A stretch of 6,527 nt of DNA from an uncultured Planctomycetaceae bacterium (GTDB taxonomy: Bacteria; Planctomycetota; Planctomycetia; Pirellulales; Lacipirellulaceae): the NCBI GenBank assembly GCA_937860165.1, contig CALMBE010000383.1, positions 1 to 6,527 of the forward strand, written 5' to 3'. The translations under genes were made by a program, and so were the position numbers. Shown one piece after another: positions 1 to 6,443 of this stretch. Every line of letters begins with the position of its first letter. Within the stretch, counting starts at the first letter, position 1. Under the pieces are notes generated by a model. It was given only the letters and a program-made list of their open reading frames with translations, was not told the DNA's origin and did no database searches.

Positions 1-290
1 GTCGGGTCGGGGCTGACCGAGAACAGCGGTTGGCCCACCACCACCTGATCGCCGACCTCGACGAAGGTGTCCTTGATGCGGCCGGAAATCTGCGATTTCA
101 CCTGAATCTCTTGGTCCGGCACGATCTGGCCCACGGCGAGGGCCTTCTCGACGATGTCGCCCTTTTCGATCTTGACCAGCGTGTTTCCTTGCCCCTTGTC
201 GCCGCCACCGCGCATCGCCAGGGCCACGCCGGTGCCGACGACGCCCAGTCCGACGATCACGACGACGATCTTGGCCTTCGCGAACGATTT
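1..290 (-). CDS. Membrane fusion protein (HlyD/MacA-type), N-terminal fragment
   Basis: Read on the minus strand, this frame gives a short basic stretch (KSFAKAK), one hydrophobic segment (IVVVIVGLGVVGTGVALAM), then a periplasmic part whose core is VKIEKGDIVEKALAVG, then QVKSQISGRIKDTFVEVGDQ and VVVGQPLFSV. The last part is the biotinyl-lipoyl-like half-motif typical of periplasmic adaptor proteins of ABC (MacAB-like) or RND exporters, which link an inner-membrane pump to an outer-membrane channel. The gene runs off the left edge, so the hairpin, barrel and partner pump are not seen. No ATG, GTG or TTG with a ribosome site lies at the expected start. Upstream of the KSFAKAK stretch the frame continues into antisense of a MotA-like gene, so the true N-terminus seems cut off near 290. 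Third codon positions are almost all G or C, more so than in motB next door. Family assignment is good; substrate unknown. Confidence 0.72.
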
Positions 291-294
291 CCCC

Positions 295-396
295 CCGAAG
301 GTTGCGCTCGAGAAAGCCCGTCGCAGCGTCGGTACCGATGTCCGGCCCAGCCGGGAAGAAGTGGAAGAGCTCTTTAAGCAGGTTGACACCCAATAA
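295..396 (+). CDS. motA: MotA-like stator protein, C-terminal fragment (5' part missing)
   Basis: The plus frame ending at the TAA at 394-396 reads PKVALEKARRSVGTD, then VRPSREEVEELFKQVDTQ. This charged tail resembles the cytoplasmic C-terminus of MotA, where a P-x-x-x-x-x-K segment is followed by a helix of R-P-S-x-E-E-x-E type. MotA is the four-helix inner-membrane partner of MotB in the flagellar stator. The stop lies 44 bases before motB, the usual motA-motB order, which supports the call. Codon use looks genuine from about 295 onward. Upstream the same frame turns into low-complexity Pro/Thr-rich sequence that is clearly antisense to the membrane fusion protein. So about 220 or more residues of MotA, including all membrane helices, are absent. 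The piece is too short for a firm family call, and no start codon belongs to it. Confidence 0.55.
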   Translation, partial: PKVALEKARRSVGTDVRPSREEVEELFKQVDTQ

Positions 397-440
397 GCAA
401 CACGACCTCCTCGGGAGAGCACGAGTAAAGGAAAGCGGAT

Positions 441-1130
441 ATGGCTGGTCATGGTGGTGGTGCTTGGAAAGTTGCTTACGCGGACTTCGTGACCGCGATG
501 ATGGCGTTTTTCATGGTGATGTGGCTGACCTCTCAAAAACCGCAAATGAAAGAATCCGTTGCCCAGTATTTCCGCGACCCCTTCTCTGTGTCGTCGCTCG
601 ATCCCCCGAGCCAAGGTTACGGCAGCGAAGATCGGCCCTCGAAAAAGGGGGGACGATTCTCCAAAGACAACAAGCAAGCCAAAGGTGGCAATGGGCCCCC
701 CGGGCGGACCAAGAATGGGTTTGCACCGGTTCAATTCGATGACCTGCCGATGATCTCGGTGCTGTTCCCGGTCGATTCCGACAAGCTCACCGCGGAACAG
801 TTGTCGCACCTGAAAAAGGCGATGGCCGACCTCTTGGGTAAGCGCAATCGGATCGAGATCCGAGCCCATTCACTGCGAAAACCACTTCCCCAGGGGAGCC
901 CCTACGGCGATCACTGGGAGCTCTGTTTCGCGCGGGCGCGGGCCGTCAAGCAAATCTTGGAAGGCCTGGGAGTCTCTTCCGACATCATCCGCATGAGCCA
1001 AGCCGAGGGAAATGAGCCGATCGCGGCGAGTTTGGATCAGAACGAACTCGAGCTCAATTCGCGCGTGGATGTGTTCGTCTTACCGGAAGTGGTAAAGTCT
1101 CAGCGAATGTCGAGTGAAGGAATTCACTAG
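441..1130 (+). CDS. motB: Flagellar motor stator protein MotB
   Basis: 229 residues. MotB anchors the stator to peptidoglycan and, with MotA, conducts the ions that turn the flagellum. The N-terminus ([20 protein letters not shown]) is the MotB signature. A short cytoplasmic tail leads into one membrane helix at about residues 15-30, and Asp15 is in the position of the essential ion-binding aspartate. The plug-like segment [11 protein letters not shown] follows at 38-48. Residues 50-95 are a Gly/Lys/Pro-rich linker, and about 104-215 form an OmpA-like domain ([25 protein letters not shown] at 161-173; NSRVDVFVL at 206-214). It is shorter than E. coli MotB (308 residues), mainly in the linker and tail. 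The usual G-H-T-D loop is replaced by R-A-H-S (141-144), so a key muropeptide-contact Asp is missing, while Arg165 of the L-S-x-x-R-A motif is kept. An AGGA at 429-432, 8 bases before the ATG, supports the start. Probably co-transcribed with motA. Confidence 0.9.
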   Translation: MAGHGGGAWKVAYADFVTAMMAFFMVMWLTSQKPQMKESVAQYFRDPFSVSSLDPPSQGYGSEDRPSKKGGRFSKDNKQAKGGNGPPGRTKNGFAPVQFDDLPMISVLFPVDSDKLTAEQLSHLKKAMADLLGKRNRIEIRAHSLRKPLPQGSPYGDHWELCFARARAVKQILEGLGVSSDIIRMSQAEGNEPIAASLDQNELELNSRVDVFVLPEVVKSQRMSSEGIH

Positions 1131-1140
1131 CGCGAATTCC
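1119..1140. other. Small perfect inverted repeat over the motB stop codon
   Basis: GGAATTC (1119-1125) and GAATTCC (1134-1140) pair perfectly around an 8-base loop that contains the motB TAG at 1128-1130. No T-run follows on the plus strand, so it is not a convincing intrinsic terminator. It might protect the 3' end of the mRNA or be chance. Confidence 0.3.
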
Positions 1141-1192
1141 AATAATCCACTTGTGATACTTGGCACCAACAGCGGCGCACGAGCCATTCAAC

Positions 1193-1386
1193 CCTAGCTG
1201 GCTTTTCTCACCATACAGTAACCACGAATACTACGAATCCCACGAATACTCGCAGTTTTCCCGCAATCGAGAAGTCCGGTTTCGCAACCAACCGTTTTTC
1301 ATGGTGACTTGCCTAGAAATGCATGTACAGATTAGCTAACAGATTCGTGCTATTTGTCTCATTCGTGGTGAAAAATCCGGGCTAGG
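1193..1386. repeat. Inverted-repeat element with arrays of 9-bp units
   Basis: The left arm begins CCTAGC (1193-1198), continues with a ctggcttttctcacc-like stretch, then three 9-bp units at 1221-1247 (accacgaat, actacgaat, cccacgaat). The right arm is the reverse complement in order: units attcgtgct, atttgtctc, attcgtggt at 1343-1369, then gaaaaatccgg and GCTAGG ending at 1386. The arms match imperfectly over about 45 bases, the left having an extra ~8 bases (about 1213-1220). The central ~95 bases (1248-1342) show no coding potential. No clear target-site duplication is visible at the ends. The layout fits a small non-autonomous mobile element or a dispersed intergenic repeat, and the transcript could fold as one long hairpin between motB and the chemoreceptor gene. 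Confidence 0.6.
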
Positions 1387-1690
1387 TTCCCGCCTCCGGG
1401 GAATGACATTTCGGACTGTTGGATCGAAAATATCAGCCCGCAACGAATGGGCGGCCGAACATGTTTTCTGAAGTTAATTTCCTAAATCGGACCTTAGTTG
1501 TTCAGAGTATCCGAATTGTAACGGTTGTGATTCTCCCCGAACGTCCCCCTGGATAGCAAATTTTCCCTGACTGGCACAGTTTGCGTGGTAACTCTGTATA
1601 GGCCAAAAGTCCTTGGCACCGAATCAAGGTAAGGCCCACGCTCACAATACACACCGGCCACCGGTATTCCCTACTGGACAGGAGAAAAAC
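1387..1690. other. Spacer upstream of the chemoreceptor gene; no gene seen
   Basis: About 300 bases with no convincing reading frame on either strand. The chemoreceptor promoter should lie here, but I could not find a good -35/-10 pair, a sigma-28 type flagellar promoter, or a correctly spaced sigma-54 site. A TGGCAC at 1572-1577 has its GC only 8 bases beyond the GG instead of 10. Confidence 0.5.
1680..1684 (+). promoter_or_regulatory. Ribosome binding site fixing the chemoreceptor start
   Basis: AGGAG lies 6 bases before the ATG at 1691. The encoded protein then begins with a short basic segment followed directly by a membrane helix, as expected for a chemoreceptor. A frame extension to a TTG at 1613 would add 26 residues of non-membrane sequence and has no ribosome site, so 1691 is preferred. 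Confidence 0.8.
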
Positions 1691-4393
1691 ATGTCGCTTT
1701 CTAGATTCTCATTCCGCACGATTTTGACCACTGTGTGCCTGTCGTTCGCGCTGGTGCCACTGGGGGTCATGACTTGGACGACCTGGCGTTCCGTGGGCAC
1801 ACTTGCTCAAGATACAGCCGAGCAATACCGCTCGATCGCGGTAAATATCGCCGACAAGATCGATCGGAATTTGTTCGAGCGCTACGGCGACGTGCAAGCC
1901 TTCGGTGTGAATCAAGTAGTTCAAGATACCTCCGTGTGGGGCGTCCAGGGCGAGGAGAACCCGATCGTCAAGGCGATGAATCAATATGTAGACCTGTACG
2001 ATCTCTACTATTTGACGTTGCTCGTAGATACCCATGGCAAGCTCATCGCGGTCAATACGCGTGATAACAATTTCCAAGCCATCAAGACTGAAGCCTTGTA
2101 TGCCCACGACTTCTCGAAAGAAATCTGGTTCAATGACGCCCTGGCGGGTAAGTTCTACGAATCGGCCGATGGAGTATGCACGGGAACGGTTGTCGAGCAC
2201 TTACATGTCGACGAGTCCGTAACTGAGATTTACGGCGACGAAGGGCTTGCCCTGGGATTCACTGCTCCGGTAAAAAATGCAGCGGGTGAAGTGATTGCCG
2301 TTTGGAAGAACGTTGCTAAGTTCAGCGTCGCCGAGGAGATCATTCTCAGCTATTACAACGACCTCAAAGAGCGCGGACTGGATACGGCCGAGATTACCTT
2401 GCTCGATGACCAGGGCAATGTCATTGTTGACTGCGACCCCACCACTTTGGGCAAGCCGGAAATTGCTCGTGACCTGAGCATCATCGGCAAGTACAACCTG
2501 ATCGAGAAGGGTGTCGAAGCGGCCAAGACCGTTGTGGCTGGCGAAAGCGGTGCCCTCGTAAGTTCCTTTCATGCCCGGAAAAATATTGATCTGGTGGCTG
2601 GTTTCACCCCTTTCCGCGGTGCTTTGGGTTTTCCTGGAATGCGGTGGAACGTGTTAGTTCGCGTCAACAGCGACCAAGCACTGGCCGCTTCCAATAACCT
2701 CAAACAATCCTGCCTGTACACCCTGGCGGGTGCCACACTGGCCGTTCTCTTGAGTACTTTCTTCTTCTCTCGGTCGGTAGGCAATGTGATCCGCAAGTCC
2801 ACGGAGGCCGTCGAAGCTGCTACCCGCAAGGACTACAGCAAACGAGTGAAGACCAATCTGAGCGGTGATTTAAACCGCATGACCACGGCTCTGGATACGA
2901 TGCTCGACACAATGTCCGATTTCGATGAGAAGGCTTCGGATTTCCAAGGCCAGATTAACGCTATCAGCAAGGCACAGGCGGTGATCGAGTTCAATCTCGA
3001 TGGCACGGTCTTGACAGCCAATGACAATTTCCTCGGTGCCTTGGGTTACACCCTCGACGAAATCAAAGGAAAACACCATCGCATGTTCTGTGACTCGGAC
3101 TACACTCAGACCGGCGAATACCGTGCCTTCTGGGAAAAGCTAGGCCGCGGCGAATTCGATGCTGGCGAGTATAAGCGATTTGGCAAGGGTGGCAAGGAGA
3201 TTTGGATTCAAGCCTCCTACCACCCAATTTTCGATGCCAACGGCAATCCCCTCAAGGTCGTCAAGTACGCGACAGATATCACCGCCCAAAAGTTGGCTGC
3301 TCGGCGTACTCTTGAACTTTCCGAGAAGACGGCAGCCTTCCAGGAATTGGAAGTTGCCAAGTTCTCACAAGTGATGAGCGAAATTGCTCAAGGCGATTTA
3401 ACCAAGGTCTATGAAGTCGCTTCTGCCGATGATGACACGGTCGAAGTTGCCCGTACTTTCCAAGGAATTGCTCAAGCGGTCAACGCCATGGGCACCAACT
3501 TACGGCAAGTAATGAGCGAACTGGCGGGCAATGCCAACCGGCTGTCCAATACCTCGACGGAACTTTCGGCGACTGCCACGCAGCTTGCCGGCGGTGCCGA
3601 GGAAACCACCAGCCAGTCGGCCACTGTGGCCGCCGCTGCCGAGGAAATGTCGACGAACATGACCAACATGGCTGCGTCGACCGAGCAGATGACCACCAAC
3701 GTCCGCACCGTAGCGGCAGCAGTGGAAGAACTTACCAGCAGCATCACGGAAATTGCCAAGACCGCCGAACGGGCTTCGATGATTGCCGGTCGGGCGTCTG
3801 ACCTCACCTTGTCGAGCAATAAGACAATTGGTGAGTTGGGCGTGTCCGCCGACGAAATCGGCAAGGTGATCGATGTGATCCAGGACATCGCCGAGCAAAC
3901 GAATCTGTTGGCCCTCAATGCCACGATCGAAGCTGCCCGGGCCGGTGACGCGGGCAAGGGTTTTGCCGTGGTCGCCACCGAGGTGAAGGAACTGGCGCGT
4001 CAAACAGCCGATGCCACCGAGGACATCCGCAAGCGGATCGAAAGCATGCAGAGCGCGACTGGCGAAGCAGTGCGTTCGATCGGTGAAGTGGGCGAGGTAA
4101 TTCAAGAGGTGAATGCCACAAGCAATTCGATCGCGGCCGCGGTCGAGGAGCAAAGTGCCACCACCCGCGAGATTGCCGCCAACATCAACCAGACCGCCCA
4201 AGCGGCCACAACCGTCTCGACGGGTGTCGCCGAGTCGGCCAATGCTTGTGCGGAAATCTCGCGCAACATCGTGGGAGTCGATCAGTCCGCCAGGCAAACA
4301 GCGAAGGGTGCCGCCCTAACGCAGACGGCTGGAGGGGACCTCTCGAAACTCTCTGAGCAGTTGCAGGGAATGGTCGCCGGTTTCCGAATCTAA
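1691..4393 (+). CDS. Methyl-accepting chemotaxis protein with dCache-like, PAS and signalling domains
   Basis: 900 residues. Transmembrane receptor that controls CheA through CheW. Helix 1 is at about residues 10-31. A periplasmic sensor of dCache type spans about 35-335 ([21 protein letters not shown] near 101-121; [16 protein letters not shown] near 235-250). Helix 2 is at 341-360. A degenerate HAMP-like linker covers 361-415 ([17 protein letters not shown]). A PAS domain follows at about 423-537, with KHHRMF at 461-466, [17 protein letters not shown] at 480-496 and YATDIT at 526-531; the K-H-H-x-M-F subtype is common in receptors and may hold a cofactor. A second HAMP-like segment is at 555-610 (IAQGDLTK). 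The signalling domain spans about 610-895, with the conserved hairpin tip [18 protein letters not shown] (732-749) and [11 protein letters not shown] (755-765). EE pairs at 637-638, 651-652, 679-680 and 819-820 are candidate methylation sites. The C-terminus (AGFRI) lacks a CheR-tethering pentapeptide. The ligand cannot be read from sequence. Next to motAB it likely serves flagellar taxis. Confidence 0.95.
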   Translation: MSLSRFSFRTILTTVCLSFALVPLGVMTWTTWRSVGTLAQDTAEQYRSIAVNIADKIDRNLFERYGDVQAFGVNQVVQDTSVWGVQGEENPIVKAMNQYVDLYDLYYLTLLVDTHGKLIAVNTRDNNFQAIKTEALYAHDFSKEIWFNDALAGKFYESADGVCTGTVVEHLHVDESVTEIYGDEGLALGFTAPVKNAAGEVIAVWKNVAKFSVAEEIILSYYNDLKERGLDTAEITLLDDQGNVIVDCDPTTLGKPEIARDLSIIGKYNLIEKGVEAAKTVVAGESGALVSSFHARKNIDLVAGFTPFRGALGFPGMRWNVLVRVNSDQALAASNNLKQSCLYTLAGATLAVLLSTFFFSRSVGNVIRKSTEAVEAATRKDYSKRVKTNLSGDLNRMTTALDTMLDTMSDFDEKASDFQGQINAISKAQAVIEFNLDGTVLTANDNFLGALGYTLDEIKGKHHRMFCDSDYTQTGEYRAFWEKLGRGEFDAGEYKRFGKGGKEIWIQASYHPIFDANGNPLKVVKYATDITAQKLAARRTLELSEKTAAFQELEVAKFSQVMSEIAQGDLTKVYEVASADDDTVEVARTFQGIAQAVNAMGTNLRQVMSELAGNANRLSNTSTELSATATQLAGGAEETTSQSATVAAAAEEMSTNMTNMAASTEQMTTNVRTVAAAVEELTSSITEIAKTAERASMIAGRASDLTLSSNKTIGELGVSADEIGKVIDVIQDIAEQTNLLALNATIEAARAGDAGKGFAVVATEVKELARQTADATEDIRKRIESMQSATGEAVRSIGEVGEVIQEVNATSNSIAAAVEEQSATTREIAANINQTAQAATTVSTGVAESANACAEISRNIVGVDQSARQTAKGAALTQTAGGDLSKLSEQLQGMVAGFRI

Positions 4394-4423
4394 ATTCCTG
4401 ACACCGGAAAGATAGAAGAACAC

Positions 4424-4456
4424 AAAACCCCTCGGCAATGGCCGAGGGGTTTTTTT
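4424..4456 (+). terminator. Intrinsic terminator of the chemoreceptor gene
   Basis: A 13-bp perfect stem (aaaacccctcggc at 4424-4436 with its complement at 4441-4453), a 4-base AATG loop, and a run of seven T at 4450-4456. It starts 31 bases after the chemoreceptor stop. The A-run on the 5' side makes it potentially bidirectional. Confidence 0.93.
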
Positions 4457-4587
4457 GTTTACCGAATCAACGGTTGGGCGGTTCGACCAGTGGCGGATTT
4501 TTATTTCGGGTTCATCAGTAGATTTAGTGAGTGATTCCTTGTGGCTGATTGGCGCTGAAACGGTATCCTCGGATACAACGGGTGCTT

Positions 4588-4644
4588 ATCCCAACGGGAT
4601 TACGTCATTCAGCCCAGGGTTGTCGCCGTGGCGACTACCCTGGG
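4588..4644 (+). repeat. REP-like hairpin element, copy A
   Basis: A small hairpin ATCCC-aac-GGGAT (4588-4600), then a short spacer, then a long hairpin: CCCAGGGT (4613-4620) pairs with ACCCTGGG (4637-4644), continuing inward as GTCGCC with GGCGAC around a 2-base loop with one T-T mismatch. Copy B lies inverted at 4813-4876. The module (small GGGAT hairpin, then 'cagcccagggtt..accctgggt' hairpin) resembles dispersed intergenic repeats that I recall from planctomycete genomes; that recollection is not checked here. Confidence 0.7.
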
Positions 4645-4653
4645 TAGGTATTG

Positions 4654-4776
4654 CAACGAATTCCGTTGGCCGAGCAGAAAACGATGTGTACCAACGGTGC
4701 TCTGCCGAGGCCAATATAACCCGCGGTCGGCTGCGTCGAGTTTCGTCCTCGGTAGAACGCCTTCGGAACTCGATGC
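4654..4776. other. Structured non-coding centre between the two REP-like copies
   Basis: Several inverted repeats follow one another. CAACG/CGTTG is at 4654-4658 and 4664-4668. TTGGCC/GGCCAA (4666-4671, 4709-4714) encloses GAGCA/TGCTC (4672-4676, 4698-4702). A 10-bp stem with one G-T pair is gcgtcgagtt (4733-4742) with aactcgatgc (4767-4776). The first two overlap and could only form alternately. No protein-like frame is visible. It could be a small structured RNA, the interior of a miniature mobile element, or coincidence. Confidence 0.35.
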
Positions 4777-4812
4777 GAATTACTCGGACGATTGGATTAC
4801 TTGTCTGCTTTA

Positions 4813-4876
4813 CCCAGGGTAGTCCGCCACAGCGGACAACCCTGGGCTGATTGATGAAATCCCTTCAGGATGGGAT
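4813..4876 (-). repeat. REP-like hairpin element, copy B (inverted)
   Basis: Reverse-complement copy of the element at 4588-4644. CCCAGGGT (4813-4820) pairs with ACCCTGGG (4839-4846); the inner stem is GTCCGC (4822-4827) with GCGGAC (4832-4837), loop caca. The inner stem differs from copy A on both sides so that pairing is preserved. Beyond it lies the ATCCC...GGGAT part (4859-4876), longer than in copy A (8 bases between the arms instead of 3). Confidence 0.7.
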
Positions 4877-4992
4877 AAAAGACTTTTTCCGAATATGTTT
4901 TGGTAACCGTTTCCATCCACTAAAAATTCCTGAAGTACCTTATTTCGCGTATGTTGCTTGATCGCCGACAGATCGATCCACCTTACTCTTTG
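4877..4992. other. AT-richer spacer; nothing recognised
   Basis: Between the inverted REP-like copy and the minus-strand terminator. No coding frame, tRNA-like fold or strong repeat is visible. Confidence 0.5.
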
Positions 4993-5030
4993 AAAAAATG
5001 CCCTGGCCAGGTGCTAATCGAGGCCAGGGC
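4993..5030 (-). terminator. Intrinsic terminator of the DUF6883-like gene
   Basis: On the minus strand a perfect 9-bp GC-rich stem (ggccagggc at 5022-5030 and gccctggcc at 5000-5008 as plus-strand sequence) with a 13-base loop is followed by A then six T (plus-strand A-run 4993-4998). It begins 21 bases past the stop of the minus-strand gene, which supports that short gene being expressed. Confidence 0.87.
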
Positions 5031-5051
5031 TGTGAATCTCGTACAAGACTA

Positions 5052-5396
5052 CTAACGACCACTAAATTTTCGTGGGTCCGACTTCTGCAGTAACCATGCC
5101 GGTCTGCTAGCCTGCCCGGAGTTACCCGAGTAGGAACGAACTACGTTTCCCGAGTAAGCGGGTGCCGGTGCGTAGGAATACCGACGACCGTTGTCCAGTT
5201 TACCCACGGCTGCCTCCCCAGTCACGGCCGCTTGTTGGACTGCGTTGAGCAACAATTCGCTATTTTGGAGGTTGATGCCAACCATTGATTCAAACAGGTG
5301 AGCCTTGTGCCGACCCTCATCATGCTCTGGATCGAGGGAATATGCAATCAGCTTTTGCTGGTCAATGTAGGCTCTATGGCCATGAGGGAGCTTCAC
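5052..5396 (-). CDS. Small DUF6883-like protein
   Basis: 114 residues, GTG start. The first half matches the pattern I associate with DUF6883: LP near residue 3, D12 and K15-L16, Y19-S-L-D-P-E-H, G28-R-H-K-A then F35, followed by a helix LLLNAVQQAA (48-57) and TGEA...NGRRY (59-73). The family has no established biochemical function; it occurs alone and as a C-terminal module of larger proteins, some toxin-like. The second half (74-114) is unusual: it has two YSGN repeats (YSGN at 81 and 89) and ends WLLQKSDPRKFSGR, so the family's usual final strands are hard to align. An in-frame TGA sits just upstream (9 bases before AGC-GTG region), so the protein cannot extend far; only a weak GAG-type ribosome site is visible. 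No signal peptide or membrane segment. A strong terminator follows. No partner gene is adjacent, so an immunity or toxin role is not indicated. Confidence 0.72.
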   Translation of the reverse strand: MKLPHGHRAYIDQQKLIAYSLDPEHDEGRHKAHLFESMVGINLQNSELLLNAVQQAAVTGEAAVGKLDNGRRYSYAPAPAYSGNVVRSYSGNSGQASRPAWLLQKSDPRKFSGR

Positions 5397-5442
5397 GCTC
5401 AGATTCTCTCAGCGGGGAATGTGGTTTTACGTTCAACACTCT

Positions 5443-5477
5443 AGTGCTTTGTCAAATCTAGGCGTTGTCAAAGCACT
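5443..5477. repeat. Perfect 9-bp inverted repeat with nested direct repeat
   Basis: AGTGCTTTG (5443-5451) and CAAAGCACT (5469-5477) are perfect complements 17 bases apart, and ttgtcaaa occurs in both halves in the same orientation. It lies about 45 bases upstream of the DUF6883-like gene and downstream of the secreted-protein gene. There is no T-run, so it is not a standard terminator. It could be a repressor site, a processing hairpin or a dispersed repeat. Confidence 0.5.
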
Positions 5478-5558
5478 TGTATCGCTTAACCGGACCTCTT
5501 GCGAGAATGCAACGCAATGTTGGTCCAGCAAGGCTAACCTGACCCAGGTTTCCATTCA

Positions 5559-6335
5559 CTACTGCTGTTCGTAGTAAATCGCGTGTTGCAGGTCTTGGGC
5601 GGTGGGCTGATAGACGCGGTCGGCGGCAGGGTTGCCGAGTTCGATCGGACCGGGCTGAGTCGTCGCGGTGGTCGGCGAGACCAGGGGATCGTGACGAACC
5701 GACTGCTGAGTAGCGCTGGCAGAGTTTGCGATCACTGTCACTGATCGACGTTGCATAGTTTGAGTGGGAGCTTGTATTGGAACACTCTGCACCAGCATGG
5801 CTTGACTCAGGCTCTTGGGCAGTGCAGGTGGCACATCTTCAATTTGGGGCAGTTGATGTAAGCTACCCTGGGGGTCAAAGCCCGGGAGTTGGAGGCCATC
5901 GTTCGCTGGGGCCTCGGCAGCCGGGGCGGCCTCGGCGGCTGGAACTTCTTCCGCGCCCACGGCAGTTGGTTCTTGAGGTGCCTCGGGTGCGACGGGCTTG
6001 GCGGGGCCCCGCAAATGTTCTTCATCGGGGCGCGGTCGCTCGATGATGGGGAGCTGGCTCCGAATGTCGCTCTCGACGGCTTTTTCTGGTTCGGGAACAA
6101 TGTTGGCTTGTTCACCTGGCCAGACTCTCCACTGAGTCAGGTAGGTGCCCCAAGTTTCGCGCCGGGGATGACAAGTCCCATCTGCCGCGCAAGGGCAAGG
6201 GGTCTCGGCACGACCAGGCTGAGCGACGGCCAGGTCCTGTAAGCAGCATCCCACGAGCAAGGTTGCCACGAACTTCAGGCCCCAACTCATCCGGAGAAAA
6301 CCTCGTAATCTTCCGAGAGAAATGGTTTTATTCAT
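5559..6335 (-). CDS. Exported Pro/Ala/Glu-rich protein with planctomycete-type Cys/Trp signature
   Basis: 258 residues from the ATG at 6335; an in-frame ATG at 6347 (four residues longer, GGA close upstream) is also possible, so the start is uncertain. A basic N-terminus (residues 1-21, several Arg) precedes a hydrophobic stretch FVATLLVGCCLQDLAVA (22-38). This allows signal peptidase I cleavage after A-V-A (38/39) or lipoprotein processing at Cys30, since L-V-G-C fits a lipobox. The mature start has CPCAADGTC (Cys47, 49, 55), then PRRETWGTYLTQWRVWPGE (57-75), a Cys plus Trp/Tyr signature I associate with secreted planctomycete proteins of unknown role. Residues about 76-155 are low-complexity Pro/Glu/Ala. 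The rest is Gln/Pro/Ser/Thr-rich without recognised domains, ending ADRVYQPTAQDLQHAIYYEQQ. No catalytic motif is visible. It is likely extracytoplasmic and perhaps envelope-associated; function unknown. Confidence 0.82.
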   Translation of the reverse strand: MNKTISLGRLRGFLRMSWGLKFVATLLVGCCLQDLAVAQPGRAETPCPCAADGTCHPRRETWGTYLTQWRVWPGEQANIVPEPEKAVESDIRSQLPIIERPRPDEEHLRGPAKPVAPEAPQEPTAVGAEEVPAAEAAPAAEAPANDGLQLPGFDPQGSLHQLPQIEDVPPALPKSLSQAMLVQSVPIQAPTQTMQRRSVTVIANSASATQQSVRHDPLVSPTTATTQPGPIELGNPAADRVYQPTAQDLQHAIYYEQQ

Positions 6336-6356
6336 GTTGATTCTCATTTCCAGCAA

Positions 6357-6443
6357 ATGGAGTTCGGTTCAAATTGTTCTGCAAAACTCACACTTCAGTT
6401 TCGCTAAAGCTGGGCTCAAAAATAACTTCCCCATTTCAGTTAA
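6357..6443. other. Upstream region of the secreted-protein gene
   Basis: Should contain the promoter of the minus-strand gene. I see AT-rich stretches but no -35/-10 pair that I can support, and no operator-like palindrome. Confidence 0.4.

Noticed and set aside
30..377. Plus-strand open frame over the left edge
   Set aside because: His/Asp/Arg-rich composition; it is the antisense shadow of the membrane fusion protein running on into another frame of the MotA fragment.
1221..1369. CRISPR-like array
   Set aside because: Units are only 9 bases, directly adjacent without spacers, and occur as inverted sets.
1572..1584. Sigma-54-like promoter TGGCAC...GC before the chemoreceptor gene
   Set aside because: The GG and GC dinucleotides are separated by 8 bases, not the required 10.
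1613..1690. N-terminal extension of the chemoreceptor from a TTG
   Set aside because: No ribosome site, low-complexity His/Pro sequence, and a strong AGGAG directly before the ATG at 1691.
3500..4297. Long minus-strand open frame inside the chemoreceptor
   Set aside because: Antisense shadow of the highly conserved signalling domain; Gly/His/Arg-rich, without ribosome site or domain.
4455..4850. Plus-strand open frame of 131 codons
   Set aside because: It starts in the terminator T-run and covers both inverted hairpin copies; no protein-like composition or ribosome site.
5531..5550. Terminator of the secreted-protein gene (AACCT...AGGTT)
   Set aside because: Only a 5-bp stem and no T-run on the minus strand; not strong enough to call.
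5777..6242. Plus-strand open frames opposite the secreted-protein gene
   Set aside because: Antisense of a Pro/Ala/Glu-rich low-complexity region, which leaves long open frames by composition.
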